Shown here piece after piece: positions 17,311-25,519 of a DNA stretch of 51,029 nt (position 1 is the stretch's first letter; every line of letters starts with the position of its first letter). The stretch covers positions 1 to 51,029 of the forward strand of contig NZ_JANFYZ010000018.1 of the NCBI RefSeq assembly GCF_024460775.1. The letters run 5' to 3'. The DNA is from Desulfovibrio desulfuricans (GTDB lineage Bacteria; Desulfobacterota; Desulfovibrionia; Desulfovibrionales; Desulfovibrionaceae). The notes under the pieces were generated by a model. It had not been told where the DNA came from and did not search any database. It worked only from the letters and a program-made list of their open reading frames with translations. The position numbers and the translations under genes were made by a program.

Positions 17311-17907
17311 ATGAAATCAATTCGTGTTTTTTTTCGTGCTGTTACGCTGACTCTTTGCTTCGGTGCCATGCTTGCTCTGGCAGGGCAGGCCCAGGCTGCT
17401 GACCCTGATCCGGCTGTGAAGCTTGAAACCAACCTCGGCGACATCGTGGTGCGCCTTGATGCCCGCAAAGCGCCCATCAGCACGGCCAACTTTGTGCAGT
17501 ACGTCAAATCCGGTTTTTATGACGGCACGGTGTTTCACCGCGTTATCAAGAACTTCATGATCCAGGGCGGCGGCTTCACCCCCGACCTGAAACAGAAGTC
17601 CGCCCGCGCCTCCATCCGCAACGAAGCGGACAACGGCCTCAAGAACAAAAAGTACACAATCGCCATGGCCCGCACCAGCGAACCGCATTCGGCATCTTCG
17701 CAGTTCTTTATCAACACCAAGGATAACGACTTCCTCGACTTCAAGAGCCAGACGCCGCAGGGCTGGGGCTATGCCGTATTTGGCAAGGTCATCAAGGGGC
17801 AGGAAGTGGTAGACAAGATCGCCGCCGTGCAGACCGGCAAAAAGGGCTACTACGACGACGTGCCTATGGAAAGCGTGATTATCAAGAAGGCCGTTATCGT
17901 GGAATAA
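17311..17907 (+). CDS. ppiA: Secreted cyclophilin-type peptidyl-prolyl cis-trans isomerase
   Basis: A 198-residue cyclophilin with a Sec signal peptide: a basic start (MKSIRVFFR), a hydrophobic core and a cleavage site near AQA-ADP (residues 28-30). The mature part has the compact bacterial cyclophilin motifs APISTANFVQYVKSGFYDG, FHRVIKNFMIQGGGF (with the catalytic Arg), SSQFFINTKDNDFLD and GYAVFGKVIKG. It would act on proline bonds of proteins folding in the periplasm. GAGGAG six bases upstream supports the start. A terminator follows directly. Confidence 0.93.
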   Translation: MKSIRVFFRAVTLTLCFGAMLALAGQAQAADPDPAVKLETNLGDIVVRLDARKAPISTANFVQYVKSGFYDGTVFHRVIKNFMIQGGGFTPDLKQKSARASIRNEADNGLKNKKYTIAMARTSEPHSASSQFFINTKDNDFLDFKSQTPQGWGYAVFGKVIKGQEVVDKIAAVQTGKKGYYDDVPMESVIIKKAVIVE

Positions 17908-17951
17908 AGCGCAAAAAATGATCATGCGGCGGCGCTGCCGCCCGCGTGCAG

Positions 17952-17982
17952 ACGGAGGGTTCGTTGAGCCCTCCGTTTTTTT
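17952..17982 (+). terminator. Terminator after ppiA
   Basis: ACGGAGGG (17952-17959) pairs with CCCTCCGT (17969-17976), then a run of seven T. The tail touches the stop codon of the convergent HxlR gene. Confidence 0.88.
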
Positions 17983-18376
17983 ATAGCTCGGAGCCAGCGC
18001 TCTTGGCGTCGCCGTGGTCAGGGTCTGTCTGACTGCGGCTTTTTTCATACATGTTGCCCCAGGCTTTCAGCGATTCCATGATGGGCACAAGCGAGACGCC
18101 CAGCGGCGTGAGTGAATAATCCACACGCGGCGGCACCGTGCCGTAGACCTTGCGGTGCACAAGACCGTCTTCTTCCAGTTCGCGCAACTGGCGTACCAGC
18201 ATGCGCTCGCTGATTTCCGGCAGGGATCGCCGCAACTGGCTGAAACGGATAACTTCCTGCAATGAAAGAAAATAAATAACCAGTAATTTCCACTTGCCCC
18301 CAATGAGCTGCAAGGTCAGTTCAAAATGGCAACGGTAATTGCCCTGTACGGGCGGGCAAATGTCGGGAGTGTCCAT
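17981..18376 (-). CDS. HxlR-family winged-helix transcriptional regulator
   Basis: 131 residues with the HxlR signature: an N-terminal Cys, LTLQLIGGKWKLLVIYFL, FSQLRRSLPEISERMLVRQLRELEEDGLVHRKVY, then PPRVDYSLTPLG. These proteins bind DNA as dimers and often respond to electrophiles or redox state, commonly next to an oxidoreductase gene that they control. Here a flavin reductase is divergently transcribed, which is the classic arrangement. Two Cys residues (C7 and C16) lie at the N-terminus and could be sensors. The shared spacer has an 11-base direct repeat. Confidence 0.9.
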   Translation of the reverse strand: MDTPDICPPVQGNYRCHFELTLQLIGGKWKLLVIYFLSLQEVIRFSQLRRSLPEISERMLVRQLRELEEDGLVHRKVYGTVPPRVDYSLTPLGVSLVPIMESLKAWGNMYEKSRSQTDPDHGDAKSAGSEL

Positions 18377-18402
18377 ACGCTTTCCTGTTTAAAGCTATAC
18401 TA

Positions 18403-18451
18403 TTTGTCAGTACCTGTTATTGACGTCATTATATGAATTTTTTGTCAGTAC
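18403..18451. promoter_or_regulatory. Candidate HxlR operator: two 11-base direct repeats
   Basis: TTTGTCAGTAC occurs at 18403-18413 and again at 18441-18451, 38 bases apart, in the spacer between the divergent hxlR and flavin reductase genes. A palindrome TGACGTCA (18421-18428) lies between them. This is what a binding site for a dimeric regulator of both genes could look like; it is inferred from position and repetition. Confidence 0.5.
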
Positions 18452-18510
18452 TTCAACTTTTGCAGATTAGGCATAGTATGGAGGCAAATCTGGCACTGAG
18501 GAGAAACATC

Positions 18511-19110
18511 ATGAAAGTACTGGCCATAAACGGAAGCCCCAGAAAAAACGGCAATACGGCTCTTTTGCTGCATGAAGCGCTTGCGCCTCTAAGCGAGGCT
18601 GGTTGGGAAGTGGAAACTGTGCAGTTGGGCGGCAAGAAGATTCAGGGCTGCCGCGGTTGCGAAAAATGTGCGGAGCTGAAAAACGGGCGCTGCGTTTTTG
18701 ACAACGACATGCTCAACGAACTGCTGCAAAAAATGTTGGCGGCGGACGCCATGATCCTGGGTACGCCCTGTTATTTCACGGACATGTCTGCGGAGCTGAA
18801 AGCGCTGGTGGATAGGGCCGGATTTGTGGCCTATGTGAACGGCGGGTTATTTCAGGGCAAGATTGGCGCGGCAGTGGTGGCTGCCGGGCGGGCCGGGGCA
18901 ACCCATGCCTATGACAGCATCAACCACATGTTCCTGATGTCCAAGATGCTGGTTCCCGGTTCAACATACTGGAACATGGGCTTCGGCCATGCGGAGGGGG
19001 AAGCGGCAAAGGACGCTTTTGCGCTGGAAAATATGCGGCATCTGGGCAGGGCCATTGACTGGCTGGGCAAGGCAGTAATCCCGCATATGGCGGAATATCC
19101 CGCCGCGTAA
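18511..19110 (+). CDS. NADPH-dependent FMN reductase / flavodoxin-family iron-sulfur flavoprotein
   Basis: 199 residues. The start MKVLAINGSPRKNGNTALLL is the FMN-phosphate-binding loop of the NADPH-dependent FMN reductase family. The following GCRGCEKCAELKNGRCVFDNDM carries four Cys in the C-x2-C-x2-C-type spacing seen in iron-sulfur flavoproteins of anaerobes, and GTPCYFTDMSAELKALVDR is the second flavin loop. The start at 18511 is supported by GAGGAGA about ten bases upstream; the frame extends upstream without family residues. It is divergent from an HxlR regulator and is its likely target. The substrate is unknown. Confidence 0.88.
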   Translation: MKVLAINGSPRKNGNTALLLHEALAPLSEAGWEVETVQLGGKKIQGCRGCEKCAELKNGRCVFDNDMLNELLQKMLAADAMILGTPCYFTDMSAELKALVDRAGFVAYVNGGLFQGKIGAAVVAAGRAGATHAYDSINHMFLMSKMLVPGSTYWNMGFGHAEGEAAKDAFALENMRHLGRAIDWLGKAVIPHMAEYPAA

Positions 19111-19186
19111 ACGGCAAGCCCAGGCGCGTGGGCGTAGAAAAATCAGGCGGGCAGGGAAAGCAGTTGAATACGGACTCTGGCGGACG

Positions 19187-19690
19187 CTACTTGCCCGCCA
19201 TGGCCGCAAAGCGGCGCACGGTCAGGTGGCATACGGCCACTGCCAGCGCGTCGGAGGTATCCAGCGCCCAGTTGGCGTTTTTGACGTTGAGCAGGCGTTG
19301 CACCATAAAGGCCACCTGCTCCTTCTCTGCCCGGCCCGTTCCCACAAGGGATTTTTTGACAAGGGTCGGTTCATAATCGCTGATGGTGAGGCCGTGCGCC
19401 GCGCAGGCGGCCACGGCAACGCCCCTCGCCTGACCAAGCTTGAGGGCCGAAGCCGCGTTCTTGGCGGTAAAGACCTGCTCGATGGCGGCTTCTTCCGGCT
19501 TGAGGCGGGCCAAAACTCCCGAAAGTTCATGGTAGATGCGGGCGAGGCGGTCAGAAAATTCCTTTCCTGCCGAGGCCGTGCGCACAACGCCGCAGTCCAC
19601 CAGTTGCAGCACGCCCGAAACCTCGCGCACCACGCCCCAGCCCGTGCGTTGGGAGCCGGGGTCGATGCCGATGACTGTTACAGACTGCAT
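19187..19690 (-). CDS. ruvC: Holliday junction resolvase RuvC
   Basis: A 167-residue RuvC, the endonuclease that cuts Holliday junctions together with RuvAB. The N-terminal VIGIDPGSQRTGWGVV carries the first catalytic Asp, EEAAIEQVFTAKNAASALKLGQARG the Glu, and DTSDALAVAVCH the C-terminal Asp pair. It starts seven bases after the stop of mlaE and has a weak ribosome binding site, so it is probably read from the same transcript. ruvA and ruvB are not in the window. Confidence 0.96.
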   Translation of the reverse strand: MQSVTVIGIDPGSQRTGWGVVREVSGVLQLVDCGVVRTASAGKEFSDRLARIYHELSGVLARLKPEEAAIEQVFTAKNAASALKLGQARGVAVAACAAHGLTISDYEPTLVKKSLVGTGRAEKEQVAFMVQRLLNVKNANWALDTSDALAVAVCHLTVRRFAAMAGK

Positions 19691-19696
19691 GGCCCG

Positions 19697-20500
19697 TTAA
19701 AGCAAGAATGAGGTAACAATGTAGTCAGCCGCAAGAATCAGCACGCAGGAAATAACCACGGCGGAGGTGGTGGCGTTGCCCACGGCCTCCGGGCCAACGC
19801 TGTCGCGCCTCTTGTTGGTGTAATAGCCCTGGCGGCAGCAGATGGTGGTCACAAGCAGGCCAAAGAGCACGGCCTTGATGAAACCGCCGTTCACATCCGT
19901 TGCCGTCACCGAGCTTGTGATGCGGTAAAAATACGCGCCCTCGTTGATGCCCAGCATGAGCACGCCCGTGAGATAGCCGCCGATGATGCCGATAACGTCA
20001 AATACCGCCGTCAGCAGCGGAAAGGCGATGAGCGATGCCAGCAGGCGCGGGCTGACCAGATAGCCCATGGAATTGATATCCATGACGTCCAGGGCGTCAA
20101 TCTGGTCGGTAATGCGCATGACGCCGATTTCTGCCGTCATGGAAGACCCGGCCCGGCCCGTGAGCATGATGGCCGTGAGCACCGGCCCAAGCTCGCGGAT
20201 CAGGGTGAGCGACACGGCAGAGCCGAGCATGCCCACCGAGCCGAACTTCACCAGAGTGTAGTAGCCCTGAAGCCCCAGCACCATGCCGCAGAACACGCCG
20301 ATCAGCATGATAAGAAACAGCGACTTGGAGCCGATGACAAAGAGCTGCTGCATGGTGCGCGGAAAAATCTTGGGGCTGGCGAATATCTGGGCCAGACCTT
20401 CAAGCATGAACAGTGCCGTGTTGCCAAGAGCGTCTATGCCGTTCAGGCAGGGGCGGCCTATCTTGCGCAGAAAATCGCCGAAAGTTTCGGTTGCGGTCAT
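19697..20500 (-). CDS. mlaE: MlaE-type ABC transporter permease
   Basis: 267 residues, an MlaE-family permease of retrograde phospholipid transport systems that keep outer-membrane asymmetry. Typical blocks are FCGMVLGLQGYYTLVKFG, LIRELGPVLTAIMLTGRAGSSM and AEIGVMRITDQIDALDVM. The start at 20500 is preferred because GAGG lies six bases upstream; the frame extends four residues further. The ATPase (MlaF), MCE protein (MlaD) and MlaB/C are not adjacent, which is unusual since mla genes normally cluster. It follows a SPOR-domain gene. Confidence 0.93.
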   Translation of the reverse strand: MTATETFGDFLRKIGRPCLNGIDALGNTALFMLEGLAQIFASPKIFPRTMQQLFVIGSKSLFLIMLIGVFCGMVLGLQGYYTLVKFGSVGMLGSAVSLTLIRELGPVLTAIMLTGRAGSSMTAEIGVMRITDQIDALDVMDINSMGYLVSPRLLASLIAFPLLTAVFDVIGIIGGYLTGVLMLGINEGAYFYRITSSVTATDVNGGFIKAVLFGLLVTTICCRQGYYTNKRRDSVGPEAVGNATTSAVVISCVLILAADYIVTSFLL

Positions 20501-20508
20501 GGTTTGCC

Positions 20509-21384
20509 TCACCGCCCTGATTTTTGCGGTTTGCTTGAAACAGGTTTTTGCGAAATCTGAATGGGTACGCCCAGCTTCATGTGGCGCAGGTCTTCACGCA
20601 GGTTGAAGGCATCGTCTTCCGTGCCGCGAATGCTGACCATAACCAGCACGAGCTTGCCGTTTTTCTGGGTGCGGGTGCGCAGGCCCTTGCCTTCCAGGCG
20701 GGTGCGCAGCTTGTCCGCGTCTTCGTCAGATTTGAATGCAGCCACCTGATATACATAATCAAACTGAGGGCCCGTCTTGGCGGGTGCGGGTTTTGCTGCC
20801 TGCACCCCGTTTTGGGCGTTGGCCTGAGCGCCTGTTTGCGCGCTGGCTTGAGCGCCCTGTCCCTGCGCATTCTGGTTGGCGCCGGGCTTGATGCCCCAGG
20901 CCGCCAGACTGTTGCCCGAAGGTTGCGCAAAGGGATAGGCCCCCTGCGGGGATTGCTGGCCCTGTTTGCCCTGGGGAGCCTGCGCGGCTGCTTTCTGCCC
21001 CTTTTGATCCTGCCCCGGTTTGCCGGGTTGGGGCGCGCCTGCGGGCATTGCCTGATTTTCCTCAGCGCCGGGGGCCGGATTCTGGGCATCGGCGGTTTCC
21101 GCCTGTGCCGCCGGAGCTGCCGCGTCAGGCGCGGGGGCCTCTGGGGCAGGCTTGGCCTTGGGCGCGTCCTTGGAAATCATGCTGGTCATTTGCTCCACGC
21201 GCGTTTCAGGATTTTGCCCGCGCCCAACCATGAATCCCATAAAAAATGACCAGCCCACTGCCACCACAAGGATTGCGCCCAGCAGGGCAAGCATTGGCCC
21301 CGAAAGGCGGATAACAAAACGGCGCTTTTCGCCCGAAGGCTGGGAAACGACGGATTTGCGGGGTTTGCGTAAGGGGGCGGCCAT
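20509..21384 (-). CDS. SPOR-domain protein (peptidoglycan-binding, single-pass)
   Basis: 291 residues. A basic cytoplasmic N-terminus is followed by one transmembrane segment (about residues 28-50, PMLALLGAILVVAVGWSFFM), a long Ala/Pro/Gln-rich periplasmic linker (about 65-205), and a C-terminal SPOR domain (about 207-285; DYVYQVAAFKSDEDADKLRTRL, KNGKLVLVMV). SPOR domains bind denuded glycan strands at division sites. GGAGG seven bases upstream fixes the start. It lies next to mlaE on the minus strand. Cell-division partners are not visible. Confidence 0.88.
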   Translation of the reverse strand: MAAPLRKPRKSVVSQPSGEKRRFVIRLSGPMLALLGAILVVAVGWSFFMGFMVGRGQNPETRVEQMTSMISKDAPKAKPAPEAPAPDAAAPAAQAETADAQNPAPGAEENQAMPAGAPQPGKPGQDQKGQKAAAQAPQGKQGQQSPQGAYPFAQPSGNSLAAWGIKPGANQNAQGQGAQASAQTGAQANAQNGVQAAKPAPAKTGPQFDYVYQVAAFKSDEDADKLRTRLEGKGLRTRTQKNGKLVLVMVSIRGTEDDAFNLREDLRHMKLGVPIQISQKPVSSKPQKSGR

Positions 21385-21428
21385 TCATTATCCTCCGTCG
21401 TGCGGTAATCTGTGGGGGCCTGGTTTAA

Positions 21429-21498
21429 CCGTTAAGGCGCATCCTGTCCGGGGCAGGCAGAGCACACGCAAGGCCTCGTTCAAAACGCGCCTTAACGG
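21429..21498. repeat. 12-bp inverted repeat with a 46-base loop
   Basis: CCGTTAAGGCGC (21429-21440) is the exact reverse complement of GCGCCTTAACGG (21487-21498). Neither arm is followed by a T-run. Function unknown. Confidence 0.6.
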
Positions 21499-21546
21499 CT
21501 ACAGGCACAGAGCAGATCTGTCGCACGCCGAATATTCGACGTTTAT

Positions 21547-21616
21547 GAAACAGCGGAGATGATTCTGCGGAAGTGCCCCGCAGGAGTCATCTGGCGGATC
21601 GAACCGGCGCTGTTTC
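21547..21616. other. Nested 70-base stem-loop element
   Basis: GAAACAGCG (21547-21555) pairs with CGCTGTTTC (21608-21616). Inside, AGATGA (21557-21562) pairs with TCATCT (21587-21592) and CTGCGG (21565-21570) with CCGCAG (21578-21583), leaving a seven-base loop. The stacked helices total 21 base pairs. I do not recognise the class; it is not a tRNA, and there is no T-run for a terminator. Confidence 0.55.
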
Positions 21617-21653
21617 CGTTTGAGAACAGTTCAAAATTCAGTTTGTACGAATG

Positions 21654-23309
21654 TTACATACTTTCCGGGGCGCTCACGCCAAGCACGTCCAGACCGTTGC
21701 GCAGCACCTGACCGATGGAGCGCAGGAGGGCAAGGCGGGCCAGGGTGCGGGGCGCGTCATCGGCCAGCAGCACCTGATGCCTGGCGTAGTAGCTGTGCAG
21801 CTGCCCGGCCAGTTCCGTGAGGTAGGTGCTCACGTGATGCACGCCAAGCGATTTGGCGGCGGAGGCCAGCATGTCTTCAAACGTGGCGGCCTTGCGCAGC
21901 AGGGCCATATCTTCGGGCGTATCCAGCCCGTGCAGCAGGTCTGCATCCGCCTTGGCGGGCAGCACAAAGCCGCGTTCCTCAGCCCGGCGCAGCACGGCGC
22001 AGATGCGCGCGTGGGCGTACTGCACGTAGTACACCGGGTTGTCGAGGCTGCGCTGCTTGGCGAGTTCAAGGTCAAAGTCCAGCGGGCTGTCGCTCTTGCG
22101 CGAAAGAAACATGAAGCGCGCTGCGTCAACGCCCACTTCCTTGATGACATCAGCCAGGGTTTCAAACGTGCCCGCGCGGGTGGACATGCTTACAGGCTGG
22201 CCCTCGCGCAGCAGGTTCACCAGCTGGATAAGCACCACGTCAAAGCTGTCCTGCGTTTTGCCCATGGCCGTGATGGCCGCGCGCATGCGGGGGATGTAGC
22301 CGTGATGATCCGCGCCCCAGATATCAATGAGCCAGTCGTAGCCGCGCTGGAATTTGTCGTGATGGTAGGCGATGTCGGAGGCAAAGTAGGTCAGGCTGCC
22401 GTCCGACTTGCGCAGCACGCGGTTTTTGTCGTCGCCCAGATTTTCGGTGGCAAACCAGTAGGCATTGTCTTTTTCATACGTATACCCGGCGGAATCAAGC
22501 GCGTCAAAAGCAGCGGCAACGGCCCCGCCTTCCACAAGGGTTTTTTCAGAGAACCAGCGCTGGTGCTCCACGCGGAATTCGTTGAGGTCGTCCTTGATGC
22601 CGTTCAGGATGTCGTTCATGGCCTTGTCGTAGCACACGTCCTGGCCTTCGGCGTCGGGCAGTTCCACGAGGGCGGGGTTGGCATCCAGCATTTCCCGGGC
22701 GATGTCGATGATATAGTCGCCCTTGTAGTAGTCTTCGGGCCAGGTGACGGGCTTTCCGGCCAGTTCCTTGGCGCGCAGCCATACAGAAAGGCCCAGCAGG
22801 CGCATCTGACGACCGGCATCGTTGATGTAATACTCGGTGTTTACGTCATAGCCAGCCACGCGCAGCAGGCGGGCAAGGCTGTCGCCCACGGCAGCGCCGC
22901 GCCCATGCCCCACATGCAGGGGACCAGTGGGGTTGGCGGAAACATATTCCAGCAGCACCTTTTTGCCTGCGCCGCCCGTGCTCTTGCCGTACTCCTTGCC
23001 CGCAGCTTCAATGTCGGCCACGGTGCCGTGCCAGAAATCCTGCGTGAAGGTCACATTGCAGAATCCGGGGCCGGCGGCTTCGGCATGGGACACCTCGGGG
23101 CAGCGCTCCACAAGCTTCTGGGCGAACTTTTGCGCCAGCTCGCGGGGGTTGGCCTTGGCTTCCTTGGCAAGCAGCATGGCGGAGTTGACGGAAAGATCGC
23201 CGTGCTTGGGGTCGCGGGGCGGTTCAATCACGGTTTTGACGGGCCAGGCAAGGCCTTCTTCTTCAATGATGGCCTTGAGGGCCGTGCGCAGGGTGTCAAT
23301 GGCGCGCAT
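21654..23309 (-). CDS. argS: Arginyl-tRNA synthetase
   Basis: A 551-residue class I synthetase that charges tRNA-Arg. The ATP motif is SANPTGPLHVGHGRGAAVGD with the HVGH (HIGH-like) signature, followed by YEYYINDAGRQM-like NTEYYINDAGRQMRLL. The C-terminal anticodon-binding domain ends with LADDAPRTLARLALLRSIGQVLRNGLDVLG. ArgS enzymes commonly have a degenerate KMSKS, as here (VSMSTRAGTF). The start at 23309 is chosen because the family N-terminus begins MRAIDTLRTAL there and AAGGA lies upstream. It lies downstream of fabD on the minus strand. Confidence 0.96.
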   Translation of the reverse strand: MRAIDTLRTALKAIIEEEGLAWPVKTVIEPPRDPKHGDLSVNSAMLLAKEAKANPRELAQKFAQKLVERCPEVSHAEAAGPGFCNVTFTQDFWHGTVADIEAAGKEYGKSTGGAGKKVLLEYVSANPTGPLHVGHGRGAAVGDSLARLLRVAGYDVNTEYYINDAGRQMRLLGLSVWLRAKELAGKPVTWPEDYYKGDYIIDIAREMLDANPALVELPDAEGQDVCYDKAMNDILNGIKDDLNEFRVEHQRWFSEKTLVEGGAVAAAFDALDSAGYTYEKDNAYWFATENLGDDKNRVLRKSDGSLTYFASDIAYHHDKFQRGYDWLIDIWGADHHGYIPRMRAAITAMGKTQDSFDVVLIQLVNLLREGQPVSMSTRAGTFETLADVIKEVGVDAARFMFLSRKSDSPLDFDLELAKQRSLDNPVYYVQYAHARICAVLRRAEERGFVLPAKADADLLHGLDTPEDMALLRKAATFEDMLASAAKSLGVHHVSTYLTELAGQLHSYYARHQVLLADDAPRTLARLALLRSIGQVLRNGLDVLGVSAPESM

Positions 23310-23501
23310 AGTGCTGGTGTCCTTTATTGTGCAACGGTTGCGGCTTAACGCCTCGGGCGGCCCGGGGCACTGCCGCCGGGAACCCCGTTTCAGGTTCATG
23401 CGCAGGCCGATTGCGGCACTGCCGCACGGGGGCGCATGAAGAAAAAGTTTCAGGCAAGGCGGGGAAGGCCTTCCGCATGAAAGGCCTTTCTCCGCAAAAA
23501 T

Positions 23502-24443
23502 CTATCCTGCAAAGGCCGCCGCTGTTTCGGCGTTGTTGACGAGCTCAATGGCAAGGTCTTCCGCCGTGGCGGTTCCCGCGAGGCAGGGGGCCACCATCTT
23601 GCCGAGCACGGCCTTGGGACCAAGCTCCAGCCAGCGGCGCGCGCCGTCGGCATACTGGTTGCGCACCGTGTCTATCCACTGCACGGAGGATGTCATCTGC
23701 ACAAGCAGGCTTTCGCGCGCGCTTTCGCCATCTGTCACGGCCTTGCCGTGGGCATTGCAGTATACGGGAAATTGGGGTTTGCTCCACACGGCCTTGCGCA
23801 GCAGGGGGGCAAGCTCCTTGTTGGCCTCGGCCATCATGGGGCTGTGGAATGCGCCGCTGACCTTGAGTTCAAGGCCACGGCCCTTGCGTTCCTTGGCCTT
23901 CTGGCAGGCCAGAGCCACGGCGGCCTTGGCCCCGCTTATAACAAGCTGGCCGGGGGTATTGTAGTTAGCCACCAGCAAAAGCTCGCCGCACTGGGCAACG
24001 GTTTCGGCCACAATTTCTTCAATGGCGGACTGATCCAGCTTGAGCAGAGCGGCCATGCCGCCCTTGCCGTCGGGATCGGCCTCGGCCATGAGGCGGCCAC
24101 GCAGGGCAGTAAGCTCAAGGGCGCTCTCGGCAGAAAGCACGCCAGCAGCGGCCATGGCGCTGAACTCGCCAAGGCTGTGCCCGGCTGCGCCGCACACGTT
24201 GGCGCGCGCGGCAACTGCGCTCCAGAGGTTCAGATTCACCACGGTGAGGGCGGGCTGGAGGGCGCGGGTGTCGCTCATGGCGGCATCATCGCCTTCCCAG
24301 TAAATTTCGCGCAGGGGCAGACCACTGATGCGCTCGGCCTGCTTCCAGAGGTTCATGGCGTCAGAAGAAGTCTCGGCCAGATCGCGGCCCATGCCCGACT
24401 CTTGCGAGCCCTGGCCGGGAAAGAGCAAAACGGCTTGTGTCAT
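23502..24443 (-). CDS. fabD: Malonyl-CoA:ACP transacylase
   Basis: 313 residues, the enzyme that loads malonyl units on acyl carrier protein for fatty-acid synthesis. LFPGQGSQESGMGRD is at the N-terminus, GHSLGEFSAMAAAGVLS holds the nucleophile Ser (GHSLG), and VSGAFHSPMM holds the catalytic His. The start at 24443 is set by the family N-terminus MTQAVLLFPGQG and GGAGG about ten bases upstream. No other fab gene is adjacent. It is divergent from rsmG. Confidence 0.95.
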   Translation of the reverse strand: MTQAVLLFPGQGSQESGMGRDLAETSSDAMNLWKQAERISGLPLREIYWEGDDAAMSDTRALQPALTVVNLNLWSAVAARANVCGAAGHSLGEFSAMAAAGVLSAESALELTALRGRLMAEADPDGKGGMAALLKLDQSAIEEIVAETVAQCGELLLVANYNTPGQLVISGAKAAVALACQKAKERKGRGLELKVSGAFHSPMMAEANKELAPLLRKAVWSKPQFPVYCNAHGKAVTDGESARESLLVQMTSSVQWIDTVRNQYADGARRWLELGPKAVLGKMVAPCLAGTATAEDLAIELVNNAETAAAFAG

Positions 24444-24651
24444 GCGGGGTTTATCCTCCAGTGGCGCGCACATGCGCGCATTGGCGTGGCCTTGCGGCCT
24501 TGGGTTCGTTTAGGGTGCGCATTGCGCGCAAGCCCTCTTTTTTACGTTATCGGCGCAGGGCTTGCAAGTCCCGGTCTGCGGGGATATGACAGTGAACCCG
24601 GCAGAAACGCCGGAAAGGCCCGCAACGGGCGAACAAGCGCAGGAAAGGATC

Positions 24652-25344
24652 ATGCAGCGACAATCGGTTGACAGAAAGGAATTGGCGCGTCTGGCGGCGG
24701 CCTCGGGCGCGGAAGTGCCGCAATCGGCCCTGGAGCCGCTGGCGGAATATCTTGAAATGCTCTGCCAGTGGAACAAGGCCATGAACCTGGTCGGCCCGCA
24801 CACCTGGCAGGATATGCTTACCCGGCTGGCGATGGACAGTTTTCATCTGGCCGGTTTTCTGGACAAGCTCAATTTGCCCGAAGCTCCCCTGTGCTGGGAT
24901 CTTGGCGCGGGCGCAGGCCTGCCGGGCATTCCCCTGCGTATGGCCTGGACGCGCGGCGCATATTATATGATAGAAGTGCGCGAAAAGCGCGCCCTGTTCA
25001 TCTCCAGTGTACTTTCCCGCCTTCAGTTGCCCTCCACCCATGTATTCAGAGGGCCGGTGGAGCATTTTTTTCAGGGGCAGTATTACAAGGCGGACTGCAT
25101 TCTGAGCCGCGCCTTCATGCCCTGGCGGCAACTGCTTGACCTCGCCAGCCCCAGGCTGCACGATAACGGCGTGCTGGTCGTGCTGGCGCTTGAGCCAGCC
25201 CCCAGCGAGTTGCCAGCGCCCTGGCGTCTTGTGGAGCAACACTCCTATGTTGTTGGCGGGCACGGGCGATGGTTCTGGGCACTTGCTCCCAGCGCCGGAG
25301 ACGAGCGGCTGACCTATGATGCCGCAACGCACCAGGCTGGCTAG
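24652..25344 (+). CDS. rsmG: 16S rRNA (guanine-527 N7) methyltransferase RsmG
   Basis: 230 residues of the RsmG/GidB family. It has YLEMLCQWNKAMNLVGP, a SAM-binding loop DLGAGAGLPGIPL and EVREKRALFISSVLSRL. These are the standard GidB features. The start at 24652 follows AGGA with seven bases of spacing; in-frame ATG 24586 would add 22 residues. It ends just before a spacer with two small hairpins, then the pglB gene. Confidence 0.93.
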   Translation: MQRQSVDRKELARLAAASGAEVPQSALEPLAEYLEMLCQWNKAMNLVGPHTWQDMLTRLAMDSFHLAGFLDKLNLPEAPLCWDLGAGAGLPGIPLRMAWTRGAYYMIEVREKRALFISSVLSRLQLPSTHVFRGPVEHFFQGQYYKADCILSRAFMPWRQLLDLASPRLHDNGVLVVLALEPAPSELPAPWRLVEQHSYVVGGHGRWFWALAPSAGDERLTYDAATHQAG

Positions 25345-25370
25345 AGCACGTATACCTGAATGTTCTGACA

Positions 25371-25390
25371 AGGATTTGCCCGCAAATCCT
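25371..25390. repeat. Perfect 8-bp hairpin after rsmG
   Basis: AGGATTTG (25371-25378) and CAAATCCT (25383-25390) with a CCCG loop. A second hairpin, CGCGCAG/CTGCGCG, follows at 25412-25434 and ends in TTAATT. They may end rsmG transcription or structure the pglB leader. Confidence 0.4.
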
Positions 25391-25519
25391 GCCGAAAGCT
25401 CTGTGGCGAACCGCGCAGGGGGTTGTTCTGCGCGTTAATTGCCCAGGAACCGCCGCACAGTTTTTTGTCGCCATCTGCATGCCTGTATGAACAGGACCAT
25501 GATTCTTACGGAGAACGCC

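Larger units (their letters stand above)
21385..21653. other. Structured spacer between argS and the SPOR gene
   Basis: 269 bases with three separate inverted-repeat systems and no gene. They are a long-range stem (21429-21440 with 21487-21498), a near-perfect palindrome (21525-21542, centred on CGAATATTCG), and a nested 70-base stem-loop (21547-21616). Confidence 0.55.

Noticed and set aside
21590..21620. tRNA fragment (GGTTCGATCC on the minus strand) in the argS spacer
   Set aside because: The T-arm does not pair and no anticodon or D-arm can be drawn; the sequence belongs to the nested stem-loop.
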